Source: Nocardioides cynanchi (GTDB lineage Bacteria > Actinomycetota > Actinomycetes > Propionibacteriales > Nocardioidaceae). Taken from it: a stretch of DNA of 64,000 nt. Below are positions 1 through 8,048 of this stretch, in pieces (position 1 is the stretch's first letter; the number at the start of each line of letters is the position of its first letter). The stretch covers positions 1,860,001 to 1,924,000 of the forward strand of contig NZ_CP044344.1 in the NCBI RefSeq assembly GCF_008761635.1, read 5' to 3'. The position numbers and the translations under genes were made by a program. Below the pieces are notes generated by a model that made no database searches, was not told where the DNA came from, and was given only the letters and a program-made list of their open reading frames with translations.

Positions 1-402
1 GGAGTTGATCGAGTCCGGCACCAGCGACCAGTGCGTGGGGATCAAGTAGTGCCAGTAGCCCGTCGCGAAGACGAGAGCGACGTAGACAGCACCTGTGAGG
101 ATCCAGAACTGGACGGTCATGAAGTGCCAGTGCCGGCCCAGCCCCAGGTTCTTCCGCCCGGGTAGCGCCAGCAGTGGCGACCAGGACTCCTCCTCGTCGA
201 GCGAGGTCCACGGCGTGCGTGAGTCGGCGCCGAACACCTTCTTCGAGAACCGCAGCCACTCGCGACCCGGGGGGCAGCCGTCGTCCCAATACAGCTTGGG
301 AAACGCCGAGAGGACCTCGATGCCGGAGCGGAACAGCAAGACCATGAAGAAGATGTTCAGGAAGTGGGTGACGACGACCCAGTACGGGAAGAACTCAGGC
401 AC
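1..402 (-). CDS. Cytochrome b/b6-type membrane subunit (3' end outside window)
   Basis: The reading frame runs leftwards from a GTG at 402, preceded by AGGAG at good spacing, and is still open at position 1, so only the first 134 residues are seen. The protein begins VPEFFPYWVVVTHFLNIFFM, with an early membrane helix carrying a histidine (VVVTHFLN). A soluble loop follows (WDDGCPPGREWLRFSKK), then RHWHFMTV and a second hydrophobic stretch containing TGYWHYLIPTHW. Histidines inside membrane helices are typical of di-haem cytochrome b subunits that serve molybdopterin oxidoreductases, but the partner lies outside the window. The fold assignment is from motif impression only. Confidence 0.55.
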   Translation of the reverse strand, partial: MPEFFPYWVVVTHFLNIFFMVLLFRSGIEVLSAFPKLYWDDGCPPGREWLRFSKKVFGADSRTPWTSLDEEESWSPLLALPGRKNLGLGRHWHFMTVQFWILTGAVYVALVFATGYWHYLIPTHWSLVPDSINS

Positions 403-829
403 GCACCTGCTCCTCTTCTCGAACGAAACTGACCGTTCGTGGCTGCGAGCGTCTCAACGGTGCCGCCCGACGTCATTGAGCGTATGCGCAATGTTTGCGC
501 TATGGCAAATACCCGTGCCACACTGGACAGATGTCAGCGACGGAGCCCGGTCCTCAGGTCCGGCTCGCCGACCTGCGTTCGACGCTCTTGGGCGGCCGTG
601 GCCCCGGTGCCTCCGCTACGGAAATCGAGGCTCACACCAGGCGTGCGCGGACGCCGAGGGCATCGCAGGCATCCGAGAACCCGAGCCGGAGGCGTGCCGC
701 GCTGACCGGCGCCGTCGTCGCCCTCTCCACCCGGGCGGTCGTGACCCGGCTGCTGGAGGCCCGGAGAGCCGCCCGTAGGCCGAGGCCGAGCACGGCCTCG
801 CCACGCGCCCACGAACCGAAGGACACCAC
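403..829. other. Intergenic region with operator-like inverted repeats; no firm gene
   Basis: This spacer separates the leftward cytochrome gene from the rightward epimerase gene. Next to the cytochrome start, ACGAA (423-427) and TTCGT (436-440) form an inverted pair of the kind bound by TetR proteins. A 100-codon frame from ATG 531 to 833 overlaps the epimerase start (ATGA) but has a low-complexity Arg/Ala composition and no convincing ribosome site, so it is not called. Confidence 0.4.
486..509. promoter_or_regulatory. Candidate operator, perfect inverted repeat
   Basis: GCGCAA (486-491) and TTGCGC (495-500) form a perfect palindrome with a 3-nt centre. An overlapping TTTGC (494-498)/GCAAA (505-509) pair follows. 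The LacI-like symmetry in a divergent intergenic region suggests a repressor site, but no cognate regulator is visible. Confidence 0.35.
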
Positions 830-1750
830 ATGACCCGATCACCCTCAGGTGTGCAGTTCGAGCTCAGCCTCGGGGAGCAATGCGCGACCGTCGTCGAGGT
901 CGGTGGTGGCATCCGCGAGTACCGCGTGGGTGACCGCGACGTCCTCGAGCCCTACTCCCCCGACCAGATGTGTGACGGCGCCCATGGTGCCCCGTTGATC
1001 CCCTGGCCGAACCGCCTGGCCGATGGGCGCTACGCCTTCGACGGCACCGACTACCAGACCGCGCTCACGGAGCCGGACAAGCGCAACGCCATCCACGGCT
1101 TCCTGCGTTGGCGATCGTGGCTCGCCGTCGAGCGCGCGAAGGACCAGGTCGTGATGGCCACCACCCTCCATCCCCTCCCGGGATACCCCTTCAGCCTCGA
1201 CGTGCAGATCGGCTACCGCCTCGGTGCCGGCGGGCTCACCGTCACCACCACCGCCACGAACGTCGGCGATCAGCCGTGCCCGTACGGCAGTGGGCAGCAC
1301 CCTTATCTCTCCCCCGGCCAGGGACGGATCGACGAGTGCGCCCTCCAGCTGCCGGCGGACACCCGGATCCTGACCGACTCCGACCGTCAGCTACCCGTCG
1401 GACGTGAGGGCGTGGTCGACACGGCCTTCGACTTCCGTCAGGAGAGGCGGCTCGGCGATCTCGAGGTCGACGACGCCTTCACCGACCTCCATCGTGCCGC
1501 CGACGGCCTCGCCCGGGTTCGGCTGACCGGAAGCGACGACCGCACCGCCCAGCTGTGGGTGGATGACTCCTACCACGTCATCGAGATCTTCACCGGAGAC
1601 ACCCTCGCCGACGATCGACGTCGCAGGGGGCTGGGCGTCGAGCCCATGACCTGTCCCCCGAACGCGTTCCATAGCGGAGACCACGTGATCCGTTTGCAGC
1701 CCGGGATGTCCGCCACCTCGAGCTGGGGGGCCACGCTGACCCCGTCATGA
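830..1750 (+). CDS. Aldose 1-epimerase (mutarotase) family protein
   Basis: A 306-residue protein with the galactose-mutarotase beta-sandwich pattern. It has an early GAPLIPWPNRLADGRY segment, a histidine in the NAIHGF motif (about residue 89) and the second conserved histidine in GSGQHPYLS (about residue 157), the usual acid/base pair. The C-terminal PMTCPPNAF segment is also typical. The family interconverts alpha and beta anomers of hexoses in the cytoplasm; the exact sugar cannot be told from sequence. Length matches the family. It stands alone with no obvious sugar operon around it. Confidence 0.85.
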   Translation: MTRSPSGVQFELSLGEQCATVVEVGGGIREYRVGDRDVLEPYSPDQMCDGAHGAPLIPWPNRLADGRYAFDGTDYQTALTEPDKRNAIHGFLRWRSWLAVERAKDQVVMATTLHPLPGYPFSLDVQIGYRLGAGGLTVTTTATNVGDQPCPYGSGQHPYLSPGQGRIDECALQLPADTRILTDSDRQLPVGREGVVDTAFDFRQERRLGDLEVDDAFTDLHRAADGLARVRLTGSDDRTAQLWVDDSYHVIEIFTGDTLADDRRRRGLGVEPMTCPPNAFHSGDHVIRLQPGMSATSSWGATLTPS

Positions 1751-2071
1751 CCTCCGTCGTCATTGTTCGCCAGTTGAAGGAGCGCCACCCGGAAAGCCGA
1801 CGAACCCCACCAGCGGGAGGTAGTCCCTAGGTGACGTCGACGCCCAAGCGGTCCACGTTCTCACCGAACAGCCCTGCACGTGCACATTCGGCGCCCTTGC
1901 ATCCTGGACACGCTCTACGGACAGATTGCTTCGATCGCCGTTGGCTCCGTGTCCCGCCGCCTCGTCATGTAACCGTGAACCCTCGCCTCGGCGGATCTAT
2001 GTGCGGGCTGCAGCGGAGGCATCCTCACTAGTGGTGGGGGTGTCTCCGCCGCGTCGGCTGCGCCGTGGTGG
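1751..2071. other. Intergenic, no gene seen
   Basis: About 320 bases between two convergent genes. Short open frames here have no ribosome binding sites or recognisable motifs. Confidence 0.5.
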
Positions 2072-2545
2072 TCAGGATTGCAGGGTGACGGTGAGCAGCT
2101 GGCGCTGGTCCGGGAAGTCGAAGGTGATCTGGCCCGCAGCACCCTGGTAGCGGCCGGTGCCGCCGGTGATGGCGAGGACGAACTCGGGCGTCTGGCTGAC
2201 GATCCCGGCGAACTCCAGCGACCCGTGGCGAAGTCGGAGAGTGCCGCTGGCCTGGAAGAGGTGCGCGGCGGCGTCGACCTCGACGCCTACGTTGTGGAAA
2301 TGCCCCACTCTGGTCCCGTCGCGGGTGAGCCGTCCGGTCAGGATGACGGTGTCGCCGAGTCCGGGTCCAGTGGTGCCGAGATCCTCGAACGCCTCCTGGC
2401 TCTGGTGGGCGACCAGGTGCATGGTCGTGGTCCCGGTGGACGCGGATGCCGAGCCGTTGGTGGCCACGGCGACCCCGGCTCCCAGGGCCCCGATGCTGAG
2501 GGCGGCGACGGCAGCGCTGCAGGTCGAACGGGTCATGCTGATCAT
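2072..2545 (-). CDS. Secreted allene-oxide-cyclase/dirigent-barrel-like protein
   Basis: A 157-residue protein with a signal peptide (basic start, hydrophobic core, cleavage probably after the ASA region near residue 35). The mature part contains DLGTTGPGLGDTVILTGRL, GTLRLRHGSLEFAGI and AITGGTGRYQGAAGQITFDF, the pattern of the small allene-oxide-cyclase/dirigent barrel found in actinobacterial exported proteins of unknown role. AGGAGG six bases before ATG 2545 fixes the start. It is transcribed divergently from the sensor kinase at 2670, so the two-component system may control it. A paralogue occupies the mirror position at 6770. Confidence 0.75.
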   Translation of the reverse strand: MISMTRSTCSAAVAALSIGALGAGVAVATNGSASASTGTTTMHLVAHQSQEAFEDLGTTGPGLGDTVILTGRLTRDGTRVGHFHNVGVEVDAAAHLFQASGTLRLRHGSLEFAGIVSQTPEFVLAITGGTGRYQGAAGQITFDFPDQRQLLTVTLQS

Positions 2546-2669
2546 GAGGTGCCTCCTGGCGGGGTCGTTTGTTGGTCGCTCTCCACGCTAGGAAGCCGGG
2601 CCCAGTCTCGCGTCGTACCGGGGGTGGGACTGGCGACGTCGACGATCCATCGAAAGGTGGACGCTGCGA

Positions 2670-3857
2670 GTGAGGTCAGCGACTAGCGTCCTCGACGTGA
2701 GGATGCTGGGACGTCGTCGTGCGCTCGACGCTGGTCTAGTCGCGCTCACAGCGGGCGTGTCGGCCTCGGTGCTGTGGGGCGGCCAGGGTCCCCGGGTCAC
2801 CGTTGCCGTGTGCTCGGGGCTCTCGGTCCTGGTCTTTTGCGCCCGTGGGCGACAGCCGTTGGCGGTGACGATCGCGTCGTTCGGCCTTCAGGCGGTGAGT
2901 CTGGCGCTCGTCCCGTCATCAGGGCTGTTGCAGTTCGTCGCGTCACTGTTCACCTTCGCGTTGGCGGGCGCGGTGAATCGGGATCGAGACCTCGTGGTGG
3001 TGTCAGTCGTCGGCGTGGCCTTCCTGGCGTACGCGACCTTCGGGTTGCCCACCAGCGGTGGGGTCTCCGACTTCGCGCTCTCCACGTTGATCGCGATGGG
3101 TTTCCTCGGCGCGGGCTGGCAGGTCAGCCGTCGAGGACGGCTCTTGGTCGAGGCGCGTGACACCGCCGACGCCGTCGAGGCCGCACATCGCGAGCGCACG
3201 AGGCGAGCGGTGACCGAGGAGCGGGCCAGGATCGCAAGGGAGCTCCACGACGTGGTGAGCCACGGTCTGTCGGTCGTGGTCGTTCAGACGCAGGCCGCCC
3301 GTAGCGCCGTCGAGGACCAGGGCCCCGACGAAGAGCAGGTCGTAGGCCGCCTCACCGCCGTGGAGGAGACGGCTCGCGAAGCCCTCGGAGACATGCGACG
3401 GATGCTCGGCCTGCTCCAAGCCGATGCGATGTCCCGCCAGGATGTCGAGCCCGAGGTCTTGGTGCTTGGCGACCTGGCCACGCTGGTCGAACGCGCCCGT
3501 GCAGCCGGATGTCAGGTCACCGCGGATCTCCCCGAGCCTGCCCCACCCGTGCCTGCCGGCATCGGGCTCGCGACCTATCGGATCGTGCAGGAGTCCGTGA
3601 CGAATGTCGTCAAGTACGCGCCCGGCGCCGAGGTCGACGTCCACGTCGATGTCGGGCGTGACCTCATCCGCATCCGGGTGCGCAACACGATCACCCAGCC
3701 GTCCCTCGAGCCGTCGACCGAAGGGCACGGGTTGGTCGGCATGCGTGAACGTGCGTTGATGTACGGGGGCCAGTTCTCCGCCGGCGTCGTCGACGGCAGG
3801 TTCTTCGAGGTCGTGTCCGAGCTACCCCTCACGTCGAGCACGACGGCGGCTTCGTGA
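2670..3857 (+). CDS. NarL-family sensor histidine kinase
   Basis: An integral-membrane kinase of about 395 residues. The first 150 residues contain four to five hydrophobic helices without a large sensor loop. The phosphoacceptor motif is RIARELHDVVSHGLSVVVVQ, with His at about residue 193 (HisKA_3 dimerisation type), and a HATPase domain ends the protein (TYRIVQESVTNVVKYAP, GHGLVGMRERA). GTG 2670 has AAAGGTGG upstream; GTG 2697 or ATG 2703 are alternative starts. The stop overlaps the regulator start (GTGA), so kinase and regulator are translationally coupled. The signal is unknown. Confidence 0.9.
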   Translation: MRSATSVLDVRMLGRRRALDAGLVALTAGVSASVLWGGQGPRVTVAVCSGLSVLVFCARGRQPLAVTIASFGLQAVSLALVPSSGLLQFVASLFTFALAGAVNRDRDLVVVSVVGVAFLAYATFGLPTSGGVSDFALSTLIAMGFLGAGWQVSRRGRLLVEARDTADAVEAAHRERTRRAVTEERARIARELHDVVSHGLSVVVVQTQAARSAVEDQGPDEEQVVGRLTAVEETAREALGDMRRMLGLLQADAMSRQDVEPEVLVLGDLATLVERARAAGCQVTADLPEPAPPVPAGIGLATYRIVQESVTNVVKYAPGAEVDVHVDVGRDLIRIRVRNTITQPSLEPSTEGHGLVGMRERALMYGGQFSAGVVDGRFFEVVSELPLTSSTTAAS

Positions 3858-4603
3858 AGGTGATCCGCGTCCTCGTCGCAGACGACCAGTCCCTTGTCCG
3901 AGACGGATTCCGCGCCCTGATCGAGCGTGAACCAGACCTCACCGTAGTGGCCGAGGCCAGTGACGGCCTGGAAGCGATCGACCGCACGCGACGGCATCAC
4001 CCCGACGTCATCCTGATGGACATCAGGATGCCTCACGTCGACGGCCTCAGCGCCACACGACAGATCCTGGCGCCGTCGTCGAGCGCGAGCCTGGCCGCGC
4101 GGCCTCGGATCATCGTGCTGACCACCTTCGACCGCAACGAGTGGATCTTCGAGGCTCTCCGCGCGGGCGCGAGCGGGTTCCTGCTCAAGGATGTCCGGGC
4201 CGCCGCGCTCGTCGAGGCGATTCGCGTCGTCCACGCGGGAGAAGCGCTCCTCGCGCCGTCAGTCACACGACGACTCGTGGAGGAGTTCGCCAGGAGCCCC
4301 ACGGCAAGGTCAGCGCGCTCGCCCGAGCTGGACAACCTCACCCGGCGTGAGCTGGACGTACTCCTCCTCATCGCCGCCGGCCGATCCAACACCGAGATCG
4401 CCCGGGCACTCGTGGTCGAACAGTCCACCGTGAAGACTCACATCAACCGCATCCTGACCAAGCTGAACCTTCGAGACCGAACCCAGGCCGTCGTGTTCGC
4501 CTACGAGAACGGGCTCGTCGTCCCCGGCGACCCAAGCGCCCCGACCGCGCACTCACAGCTTGGATCCGAATGGGGGCCGGACCCACGATGGCCGCGTCAG
4601 TGA
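3854..4603 (+). CDS. NarL/FixJ-type response regulator
   Basis: A 249-residue cognate regulator for the kinase upstream. The receiver domain has the acidic pocket (ADDQ), phospho-acceptor Asp56 in DVILMDIRMP, a Thr switch (VLTTF) and Lys in FLLKD. A LuxR-type helix-turn-helix follows (LTRRELDVLLLIAAGRSN, VVEQSTVKTHINRIL). The receiver has a few extra residues after helix 3 (ILAPSSSASLAARP) compared with its relative at 4695. The GTG start overlaps the kinase stop. It ends tail-to-tail with the second regulator gene. Confidence 0.92.
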   Translation: MKVIRVLVADDQSLVRDGFRALIEREPDLTVVAEASDGLEAIDRTRRHHPDVILMDIRMPHVDGLSATRQILAPSSSASLAARPRIIVLTTFDRNEWIFEALRAGASGFLLKDVRAAALVEAIRVVHAGEALLAPSVTRRLVEEFARSPTARSARSPELDNLTRRELDVLLLIAAGRSNTEIARALVVEQSTVKTHINRILTKLNLRDRTQAVVFAYENGLVVPGDPSAPTAHSQLGSEWGPDPRWPRQ

Positions 4604-4694
4604 GTCCAGCGAGATCCGCGAGCCGGCGCCATATGTCGATGCGTCTAGCGCTCGGACCGCCCATCCACTCTTCGCGAATGTCGGCTCCCGACGG

Positions 4695-5369
4695 TTACGG
4701 CATGCCCGGCGCGACCAGGCCTGCCTCATAGGCCGCCACCACGAGCTGTACCCGATCCCGGCAGCTCAGCTTGTTCAGCAGGCTGCTGACGTGAGACTTG
4801 ACGGTGGCCTCGCCGATGAACAGCTCCGCGGCGAGCTCGCTGTTGCTCAAGCCACGCGCGACACCGACCAGCACCTCACGCTCACGCTCGGAGATCGGTG
4901 GCAGCTGTCGCGGCACGCTCCCTGCGGCGCGGCCGGCGAACTCCGAGATCAACCGGCGGGTGATGGAGGGTGCGATCAGCGCGTCGCCGCGTGCGACGAC
5001 ATGGATCGCCGAGGTCAACTCGTCGGGCGGACAGTCCTTGAGCAGGAAACCACTCGCTCCGGCGTCCAACGCCGCGAACACGTACTCATCGAGGTCGTAG
5101 GTCGTGAGGACCAGCACCGCGGTCCCCGGGAACCGGTCGCTGATCCGCCGGGTCGCCTCGATCCCGTCCAGGACCGGCATCCGAATGTCCATCAGCACGA
5201 CGTCCGGTGCCAGCCGCTCGACCAACTCAAGCGCCTCCTGTCCGTCGGCGGCGTCGCCCACCACCTCCAGGCCGTCCTCACCGTCGAGCAGCTTGCGGAA
5301 ACCGGCACGCAGCAGGAGCTGGTCGTCTGCGATCACAAGGGTGACCCGCTCACGCGGAGCTGCCTTCAT
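4695..5369 (-). CDS. NarL/FixJ-type response regulator (second system)
   Basis: A regulator of about 224 residues with phospho-acceptor Asp61 in DVVLMDIRMP, a VLTTYD switch, FLLKD lysine and a C-terminal LuxR helix-turn-helix (ISEREREVLVGVARGLSN, GEATVKSHVSSLL). ATG 5369 is chosen because it overlaps the stop of the preceding kinase (ATGA), although the frame stays open further upstream. It is clearly related to the 3854 regulator and faces it tail to tail. Confidence 0.92.
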   Translation of the reverse strand: MKAAPRERVTLVIADDQLLLRAGFRKLLDGEDGLEVVGDAADGQEALELVERLAPDVVLMDIRMPVLDGIEATRRISDRFPGTAVLVLTTYDLDEYVFAALDAGASGFLLKDCPPDELTSAIHVVARGDALIAPSITRRLISEFAGRAAGSVPRQLPPISEREREVLVGVARGLSNSELAAELFIGEATVKSHVSSLLNKLSCRDRVQLVVAAYEAGLVAPGMP

Positions 5370-6565
5370 CCGACACCCACCGCCGTCACCGGTAGCCGCG
5401 CACGGACGGTCCACCCGCCGCCGGCGGCCGAGCCGGCGCTGATGGTCCCGCCGAAGACGTTGACCCGCTCACGCATGCCGATCAGCCCGTGCCCGGGCCC
5501 GGCGGCAGCGATCGCGTTACCGGGGCCAGGGCTCCCGTCGTCGGTGACCTCGAGATCGAGGTGGGTGCGCTGGAAGGCGACGCCGACCCGCACGCAGCGG
5601 GCGTTGGCATGCTTGAGCACATTGGTCAGCGCCTCCTGGACGATCCGGTACGCAGTGAGGTCGAGCCCCGGCGGCAGGCGTGACCGGTCACCGCAGACCT
5701 CGACGTCGACCTGCAGCCCGGCCGCCCGGACCGCCGACAGCAGGTCGTCCAGCTGGCCCAGGCCCGGCTGCGGCGAGAGGGCCACGGGGTCGTCGGTACG
5801 CCGGAGCAGTCCGAGCAGCCGCCGGAGGTCGACCAACGCCTCGCGGCCGACCCTCTCGATGGAACCCAGCGCGGCGTCGATCGACTCCTCGTCGACCCCC
5901 GGGCCGCGCAAGGAACGACGCTCCGCGCCTGCCTGCACCACGATCACCGACAGGCTGTGGGCAACGACGTCGTGGAGCTCGCGCGCGATGCGGGCACGTT
6001 CGTCCTCGACCGCACGCGCGGTCTGCCGCTCCTGTTCCGCAGCCAGGATCCGCGTCGCCTCCCACGCCTGCCTGGCCTGCTCGGTGCGCCGGCTGATCAG
6101 GAAGCCGACGCCGAAGCCGACCGCCAACCAGACCGCGATCGGTGCCACGTCGCCCGAGCGAGCGCCGACGAGGTCCACGAACAGGCCGAGCACGAACCAC
6201 GCGGCGAGAACGCCCGCGCCGGTCGCGAGCCGGCGTCGATCGTGGAGCGACCCGAGGCAGTACGCCGCGCCGACCATGAGCAGGAAACCCTCGAACGGCC
6301 CCTGGGCCCCGGACGGCCACGTCGTCGTCCACCACGTCACCGCACCGATCGTCGCCGACGGCGCCAGGAGGGGCGCCCGCCGTCGTACGCCGAGGCCGGC
6401 CACGGCCACGACAAGGAACGCGACGTGACGCACCGGCGACCCGGGGTAAGCGACCGAGTGCGGCTGCTGCGAGATGTTGACGACACCGATCACCAGGACG
6501 ACCGTCGGGGCCACCCAGTCGAGCGCGACGCGGCGCATCTGGAGGGCGTGGTCGCGTCGAGTCAT
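5366..6565 (-). CDS. NarL-family sensor histidine kinase (second system)
   Basis: About 399 residues from ATG 6565 (MTRRDHALQMRR). Several membrane helices fill the first 160 residues, then comes the HisKA_3 motif RIARELHDVVAHSLSVIVVQ (His about 198) and the HATPase domain (TAYRIVQEALTNVLKHA, DDGSPGPG, GHGLIGMRERV). The frame is open upstream to 6916, but that extension is Arg/Gly-rich and unlike the family, so it is left out. The start is therefore moderately certain. Coupled by ATGA overlap to its regulator. Confidence 0.88.
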   Translation of the reverse strand: MTRRDHALQMRRVALDWVAPTVVLVIGVVNISQQPHSVAYPGSPVRHVAFLVVAVAGLGVRRRAPLLAPSATIGAVTWWTTTWPSGAQGPFEGFLLMVGAAYCLGSLHDRRRLATGAGVLAAWFVLGLFVDLVGARSGDVAPIAVWLAVGFGVGFLISRRTEQARQAWEATRILAAEQERQTARAVEDERARIARELHDVVAHSLSVIVVQAGAERRSLRGPGVDEESIDAALGSIERVGREALVDLRRLLGLLRRTDDPVALSPQPGLGQLDDLLSAVRAAGLQVDVEVCGDRSRLPPGLDLTAYRIVQEALTNVLKHANARCVRVGVAFQRTHLDLEVTDDGSPGPGNAIAAAGPGHGLIGMRERVNVFGGTISAGSAAGGGWTVRARLPVTAVGVG

Positions 6566-6769
6566 GTCCGGCACAGTAACCCCGGGTCCAGCCACTGCGC
6601 GTCCCTCTGACGACGGTTCGTCGTTCCCCCTCGGGTGGGATCCGTAGCGCTGTCCTTTCCGCCGTGAACCGGCCACAAACCGTCCGTGGGCCGAGGCGTA
6701 CCGGCGGCTCGTGCTCATACGGTCCTCGGCAGCCGCGACGGTCGCGGCACCAACCAAGGGGTATCCACC

Positions 6770-7264
6770 ATGAACACCTTCCGATCTCTCATCACCGGGG
6801 TCACCGTCGTCGCGGCGGGCGCGGCGGCAGCGGCCACCCTGGCCACGACCGGCACCGCGTCGGCCGGGCCGGCTGACTCGCCCAGAGCCAGGACGTTCAC
6901 CCTCCGTGCACACCACGGCAGCGACGCGAACATCGACCTCGGCACCACCGGCTTCAGCGCCGGCGACCAGGACCTGTTCACCGGCTCACTCAGCCGCAAC
7001 GGGGCCCACGCCGGACGGTTCGCCGGCACCTGCACCACCGTCCGCGCCGGCAAGACGACCGCCGACCAGCTCTGCGAGTTCGTCCTCCACCTCGCCCACG
7101 GGCAGATCACCGCCGCCGGCACCGTCCGCTCCGGCCGGTCCGGCCCAGGCACCTTCGCCCTCCCGATCCTGGGCGGCACGGGCCGCTACGGCACAGCCGC
7201 CGGCCAGATCACGGTCACCGCGACCAACGGCAATGCATTCCCGATCGCCATCACGCTCCACTAA
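6770..7264 (+). CDS. Secreted allene-oxide-cyclase/dirigent-barrel-like protein (paralogue)
   Basis: About 164 residues. The start MNTFRSLITG is preceded by AAGGGG and followed by a signal peptide ending near TASAGPA. The mature part repeats the features of the 2072 protein: DLGTTGFSAGDQDLFTGSL, HGQITAAGTV and ILGGTGRYGTAAGQITVTA. It differs by two cysteines (GTCTTVRAG, DQLCEF) that could form a disulfide outside the cell. It is divergent from the second kinase gene, mirroring the arrangement at 2072-4603. Confidence 0.75.
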   Translation: MNTFRSLITGVTVVAAGAAAAATLATTGTASAGPADSPRARTFTLRAHHGSDANIDLGTTGFSAGDQDLFTGSLSRNGAHAGRFAGTCTTVRAGKTTADQLCEFVLHLAHGQITAAGTVRSGRSGPGTFALPILGGTGRYGTAAGQITVTATNGNAFPIAITLH

Positions 7265-7412
7265 GGCGCCGAGGATCCATTCGCTGAAGGGCCCCGAGAT
7301 CGACCCACTCCTGAGTGCCGCCCGGTCTGGCTTATGCAGGCTGGGCAGCACCTCGGGAACAATCCTGTCGCCAACACTTGAACCGAAACGAATCTGCTTC
7401 TGTGCCTAGCCG

Positions 7413-7431
7413 CTCGGGTTTTGAACCCGAG
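7413..7431. terminator. Strong short hairpin
   Basis: CTCGGGTT (7413-7420) and AACCCGAG (7424-7431) pair perfectly around a 3-nt loop. No T-run follows. It is a plausible transcript end for the 6770 gene. Confidence 0.4.
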
Positions 7432-7562
7432 GCATTCGTCCCCGAACGGTTCAAGTCCCGGCACTCCAGCAAGTCGCCGCGCGCTTGAGCGGCGACCGAT
7501 TCGCGCTAGTTCCGGTCCGACCCTGGGGCGTATGTGGACTGTCTGGACACCGGTTCAATCCA

Positions 7563-7602
7563 ACAGGCCCTGACCTCTGCGTTTCCGCAGGTCAGGGCCT
7601 GT
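7563..7602. terminator. Terminator-like hairpin beside the left tRNA fragment
   Basis: ACAGGCCCTGACCT and AGGTCAGGGCCTGT pair over 14 bases with a GC-rich inner stem and a short TTTC loop. It sits directly against the tRNA fragment at 7606, just as a similar hairpin sits against the intact tRNA at 47604. Confidence 0.65.
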
Positions 7603-7605
7603 CTT

Positions 7606-7641
7606 TGGTAGGGGGCAGGATTTGAACCCTGCGACCTCTGG
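7606..7641 (-). repeat. tRNA 3'-end fragment, candidate attachment-site copy
   Basis: On the minus strand this reads as the T-arm, acceptor 3' strand and CCA end of a tRNA and matches the 3' end of the initiator tRNA at 47638-47714. An 18-nt block (GGGGGCAGGATTTGAACC on the plus strand) is identical. Two small indels disturb the stems: CG is missing in the acceptor and one extra C lies in the T arm. The 5' half of the tRNA is absent. Same orientation as the intact tRNA, as expected for the distal end of an element integrated at a tRNA 3' end. Confidence 0.6.
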
Positions 7642-8048
7642 TGGTAATCGGGCTCCTACCGATGACTGCCGATCGGGCCAGAACCAAGCCGATTCACGCT
7701 CGACTGTGCGGGATCAGCCGCTCTGACACTGCCGACTATAACCCGCCGGAACTCCCTCAGTTGGTCCCAATCTGGACAGTAAGTGGCCATCGGATCAAGT
7801 CCCTGGGCCAGGTCACACCTTCGTGGCTCAGAACCGTCGTAGGCGCGCCGACAGCCGGCGGAATGACGCACCTCGGCGGGGAATGAGCAGCGGTCGGCGA
7901 AGGCCTGCTGGAGTTGAAGCATGCAGGGCTGCATGTCCGACGGGCTCTCCGGCGCCTACCACCAAACGTGTGACCAGTCGCCGCAAACGTCATCACAACA
8001 CGACGCTGGCATCGTGCCCCGGGCCCCTGCTGGATCTGGGCCCGACTT
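7642..8048. other. Intergenic, no gene seen
   Basis: About 400 bases inside the left boundary of the island. Open frames here lack ribosome sites and recognisable content. Confidence 0.45.

Noticed and set aside
531..833. Small gene overlapping the aldose epimerase start by ATGA
   Set aside because: Low-complexity Arg/Ala composition and only a weak ribosome site; overlap alone is not enough.
4560..6428. 622-codon plus-strand frame across the second two-component system
   Set aside because: Antisense to a clear response regulator and kinase; no domain seen.
7440..7466. TTCAAGT segment resembling a tRNA T loop
   Set aside because: The flanking bases do not form a 5-bp T stem and no anticodon or acceptor arm can be built.
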